Below are positions 61,601 to 64,000 of a DNA stretch of 64,000 nucleotides, one piece after another (the stretch's first letter is position 1; each line of letters starts with the position of its first letter). A program made the position numbers and the translations under genes. The stretch comes from Microbulbifer sp. ALW1 (GTDB taxonomy: Bacteria; Pseudomonadota; Gammaproteobacteria; Pseudomonadales; Cellvibrionaceae). Location of the stretch: NCBI RefSeq assembly GCF_009903625.1, contig NZ_CP047569.1, forward strand, positions 4,386,501 to 4,450,500, in the 5' to 3' direction. Below the pieces are notes generated by a model. That model was not told where the DNA came from, ran no database searches, and saw only the letters and a program-made list of their open reading frames with translations.

Positions 61601-64000
61601 GCGAGGCCGCCGACTGGATTCGAAGCGCCGCCTTCGGCAGTTGCAACTTCGACAGCTCCAGCAGGGGCTGCTTATCTGCCCCCTGGATATCCGCCTGCGC
61701 CAGCTGCAGATCCGCCGCGGTAAACACCAGCCGAAAATGTCCGCCGCTGCCCCTGTTGGCCGAATGAGTCGCCACATCAGCGGCCGTATCTCTATCACCA
61801 GCCGTGTTGTCTTCCGCAACGGTTGCAACACTGCGCTTGCGGTCGATCGCCAGATTCAGCGGCTGCTTCTGCTGCAGTTCGCGGATCGCAAAACACTCTG
61901 GACGACGTTTTCCCGCACCGCTTGCGAGCAATGCCTGCCAGGTGATCGGCAGGCAGCCATCGAGGCGATCGAGAGAAAGTGAAGACAGTTCCAGCTCCAT
62001 TTCGCGCGCCGCAATCATGTCTCCGATTGCCCGCCCCGCGGAGCCACCCTGTTCCGCACCACCGGGTGACGCCAATAAATCTTCGCCGGCGTGCTCGGCC
62101 AGCGATTGTGTCCCGTCTTGTGGCAACTGACCTTTTTCAGCGCCATCATCCGCCGGATCTGAGCCCGACGCCGCCTGACCAGCGCCCCCCGGCCACCAGA
62201 ATGCATCGTCCGTCGCGAAGTATTCCCCGGCGCGCAGCTGCTGGCTGCGCAATCGGAAAAAGCCAACGCCGGTGTGTAGCTGATTAACGAGCAGTCCCGT
62301 CTGCTGCGCCGGATCAGCACTGAGATGATCGGAAAGCAGCAGGCTTTCCAGCCCCAATTCACCGAGGATCAGGTAAGGTGAATCTTCCAGTGCCAGGATG
62401 AAGTCGCCCTTCGCACCCAGCCCCTGGACACTGGTACAAAGTGGTGAAAGCCGCAGCGGCGTTAACCCCTCCGGGACACAGCCCCGCAATTGCTGCAACG
62501 CAATGTCTTCCACCAGGTAGCGCTGATCCGTGGGGGAGATTTCCATCCTCGCCCAGTTCAACTGCGTCAACTCGATGCCATTTTGCGGCGCCGGTTTGCC
62601 GGTACTCGCAAGGCCCCGCGCTTTGCCGGTGTTCAGGCGCAATTTCGCCAGTTGCACCGGCCCACTTTGCAAACCCCAGGTCTGGGGCAGTGCATCACCG
62701 CGTGCGACTTTGCGCGCAAATTGCAGGGTCAGGTTTTCCGGCACCTGTAGCCGGGAGAGAAATACGCAGTGATCCTCCCGCCCCCACAATTGTCCCGGAA
62801 CACACCCAGAGGCACCATCGAGACTCAATTGCTGCAAGCGCAAACGGCGACTTTGGTTGCGGTACTGCAAGGCACCAAGGCGCAGGTTATTGCTGGTCAG
62901 CGGCTTTTCCAGCGGGGTGTTGGCATCGAGGTCGACAACCGAGCCCTGCACCAGACTGGCTTCGGTCAGGTCCACCGCCAGCCCCTGTTCCCAGCCAATC
63001 GCGGTCGTTTGCGGCAGTCGGAGGCTGCCGGCCCGGATGCAATAGTGGTGAGCGGCGGGTTTTTCCGGGCCAGTGCGCAGGCGGTTGGGACACCAGGAAA
63101 ATCCGCTGCTGCCGGCACTCTGCCACTGCAGGGTCTTTGATTCCCGCAGGTAGTCAAAACCGTTGAGTGCGATCGTTTCGGCGTGCCAGTTGGGGTGGCG
63201 GCGATTACGATAACGCAGGCGCACTTCCTGCCCCTCGACCCGGCGCCAGGCTATTTCGGCTCCTTTGCCAAAGGAAAACAACGCGGGGCCCTTCACCTGC
63301 AGGCGGCGCGCAGTTGCACAATGGCCGGTGATTCGCCTCAGTCCCGGCACGGCCTGCGCCCAGCGGTCTGGCGGGCAAGCGGCAAACTTGCGGGTAAACA
63401 CTTCTGCGGTGGTAAGCGCATTGCCCGGACGCGCAAACTGGATTTTCCCGGTCTTCAATCGAACCAGTGCAATGGTGGGGTTTTCTTCCGGCGACTTGCG
63501 CATATCGCCTTCGCCCGTTTCCTGGGTTTTTCTCGCCAGCCCCGACGGATAGGACTGGCCGGGTAATTCATCCCAGGCCAGCATGTTTTCCAGCAAAAAA
63601 TCATCGGCTCCGATGGAAAACTGCAGCGGCTCCTGCTTTTCCCGGAATCCGGCGACGAAAAAATCCTCCATCGCCAGTGCACCAATGCGTGCGCAACTCG
63701 GACTTTTCCATTGTGGTTTGTGCTGGTAACACACCACCGCGTCGCGCAACTTGGCGCCGGCGAGATCCACACGCCAGTTCTTCGGCTTCTTCGGCCCTTC
63801 CCCCAAATGCCAGCCACCGATTTCCCAGATCCGGCCGCGTTCGCCGGGCTCCGATTCCAGGTCCAGGTACACACCTTCGAGTACCGTTTCCTTGACGTGG
63901 ATTTTTCCCTGGAGCAGTTTCCACCAGCTTAGCCCCAGGGTTGCCTCGCGGACGCTGAACCCCCGCTCGAACGCATTGCGCACCTGCACCCCGCGCAAAT
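58605..64000 (-). CDS. Giant AsmA-like DUF748 protein, N-terminus outside the window
   Basis: At least 1,797 residues are present and the true start lies beyond the right edge. Residues 1-1300 are tandem beta-rich modules, each with one close pair of cysteines. Residues about 1450-1640 resemble DUF748/AsmA C-terminal sequence (KVPIRRINLLLQGASNYHED, FSEMHLAGQINLLENSHWDA, DVRFKMPVTGELYDPKFSFS). The end (about 1670-1797) looks like a degenerate OmpA-like tail beginning FSELEFTPGSDVLSARAEAD. Large AsmA-like proteins bridge the periplasm and move phospholipids, so a similar role is plausible. Codon numbers here count from 63998. Confidence 0.82.
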   Translation of the reverse strand, partial: LRGVQVRNAFERGFSVREATLGLSWWKLLQGKIHVKETVLEGVYLDLESEPGERGRIWEIGGWHLGEGPKKPKNWRVDLAGAKLRDAVVCYQHKPQWKSPSCARIGALAMEDFFVAGFREKQEPLQFSIGADDFLLENMLAWDELPGQSYPSGLARKTQETGEGDMRKSPEENPTIALVRLKTGKIQFARPGNALTTAEVFTRKFAACPPDRWAQAVPGLRRITGHCATARRLQVKGPALFSFGKGAEIAWRRVEGQEVRLRYRNRRHPNWHAETIALNGFDYLRESKTLQWQSAGSSGFSWCPNRLRTGPEKPAAHHYCIRAGSLRLPQTTAIGWEQGLAVDLTEASLVQGSVVDLDANTPLEKPLTSNNLRLGALQYRNQSRRLRLQQLSLDGASGCVPGQLWGREDHCVFLSRLQVPENLTLQFARKVARGDALPQTWGLQSGPVQLAKLRLNTGKARGLASTGKPAPQNGIELTQLNWARMEISPTDQRYLVEDIALQQLRGCVPEGLTPLRLSPLCTSVQGLGAKGDFILALEDSPYLILGELGLESLLLSDHLSADPAQQTGLLVNQLHTGVGFFRLRSQQLRAGEYFATDDAFWWPGGAGQAASGSDPADDGAEKGQLPQDGTQSLAEHAGEDLLASPGGAEQGGSAGRAIGDMIAAREMELELSSLSLDRLDGCLPITWQALLASGAGKRRPECFAIRELQQKQPLNLAIDRKRSVATVAEDNTAGDRDTAADVATHSANRGSGGHFRLVFTAADLQLAQADIQGADKQPLLELSKLQLPKAALRIQSAASPSSSARMQLDIPGASLDKAAFCLSPARCVDLDKLHTGEQFSLDYDHNRFHADLKDLALQHFSLTGKSTDVTAEISQLASVSLRVNLPRNAGARTNWQLQDLQAAQLDFCWPSPGSPQQRLPRCVRGSDLQSVGNGLVLQSLALHRELEAAPQLQLGPLQIETLGMLQSRGTGQPPVQFNLHNIQLSSIHGCGLQEWLAAARQRGDASGRWGGCISSGNVHLSGDNLIPLGRTAAASENKTLNRLVLGPLSASDLRLVPAEGQAPALQLAQLQWQSLEWPGGARVQVEELNAVDFAGCLPSAAGVDDQQARCISFSQLHITGRQRLAAGEELRANGQIAVADFLFRQGERQRIGFSHLAVNGLVFSSDAMALQQGSLSGLSGCMSSFTLAEKAFSPCYRVGRVTVASEHKIRLGSFGSGASQRLFNNIRVEGVQVTQQDYPAGLPAQLLHIESLQAELLGFGSRQLLSKNLQIHNVSSCIPKGYINGINHCINLAEILTTGQFSFEQRQLDLTQATLRQLMVLDAGGDQLLESELIEARELAVARDKVRLLWLDIANSKLFRRSERAQDFVNHQWNTEVESLQLSQFNYDPASKALDIDTIDLIKPRSILARGIEGDLGAWERFRSETPELAQYQYRRGDIAREANRFKYRIRQVYVDRGRFLWMDNTGDYEAKVPIRRINLLLQGASNYHEDPPALVVFNARPGGFSEMHLAGQINLLENSHWDAGILGYVEGANLIPTTPYFAALLGYKILQGQLDAEVNVQVKDNQVDALAKMKLEKIKVRRVRDSDHLKVKKSIIPLSLALALMKDGNGDVRFKMPVTGELYDPKFSFSFIFSDLLQRAILEALFAYFTPVGLYSLAKLAWARFRAVSFSELEFTPGSDVLSARAEADLSEMIEKLRDNPKARPGICGVATAQDLEMMFPHEVGAMRAVARNTREDFYRDPPRGLREELLHLANRRSRHVQKFLIEAGLDQEDFIQCAPDYIGTDSGAPRVEFSN

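Overview
The window reads as a chromosomal segment of a GC-rich marine gammaproteobacterium, most like the Cellvibrionales/Microbulbifer group. Signs of this are a gamma-type rplKAJL-nusG-secE-tufB region preceded by the thrU-tyrU-glyT-thrT tRNA cluster, a birA-coaX-SPOR cassette next to it, and AceK, MsrPQ, SelO, PhoX and FetAB homologues with typical gammaproteobacterial lengths and motifs. The genus is inferred from overall feel; no marker was compared with a database. I see no insertion sequence, prophage, CRISPR array or rRNA gene.

1-9.8 kb, almost all on the minus strand, is core information processing and cofactor metabolism. Reading right to left it holds alr, birA, coaX, a SPOR-domain protein, tRNA-Thr(TGT), tRNA-Tyr, tRNA-Gly, tRNA-Thr(GGT), tuf, tRNA-Trp, secE, nusG, rplK, rplA, the L10 leader, rplJ and the start of rplL. 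9.8-13.3 kb is a tightly overlapped operon of a secreted hydrolase and a NatAB-like ABC exporter; the hydrolase is broken by a one-base slip in a G tract. 13.5-15.9 kb has an unrecognised protein, an aldo/keto reductase, and two complex inverted repeats between them.

15.9-23 kb is a phosphorus-scavenging island: a phytase-like lipoprotein, a TonB-dependent receptor and a divergent PhoX-type phosphatase, with Pho-box-like sites between the last two. 23-29.6 kb carries msrPQ, a 48-residue membrane protein, a MarC protein, aceK, an AraC regulator and a small secreted protein. 29.6-34.8 kb has divergent ppk1 and ppx followed by selO, then a DUF2147 protein and a third copy of the complex repeat. 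35.6-38.8 kb is a MarR-EmrA-EmrB type efflux operon with an operator inside its promoter. 39-41.9 kb pairs an amidohydrolase resembling 8-oxoguanine deaminase with a purine permease.

42.2-50.4 kb is a divergent envelope cluster: AraC regulator, DUF1302 barrel and DUF1329 protein on one side, YCF48-like propeller and RND/MMPL transporter on the other. 50.5-58.6 kb holds parC, a DUF2214 protein, fetAB, a PYROXD2/phytoene-desaturase-like oxidoreductase and an Aquifex-type aconitase. The last 5.4 kb is one end of a giant AsmA/DUF748-like periplasmic protein.

The least explained items are the nested inverted repeats, whose stems differ between copies while the loops stay the same, and the giant protein, in which every cysteine of the repeat region falls into one of twelve close pairs.
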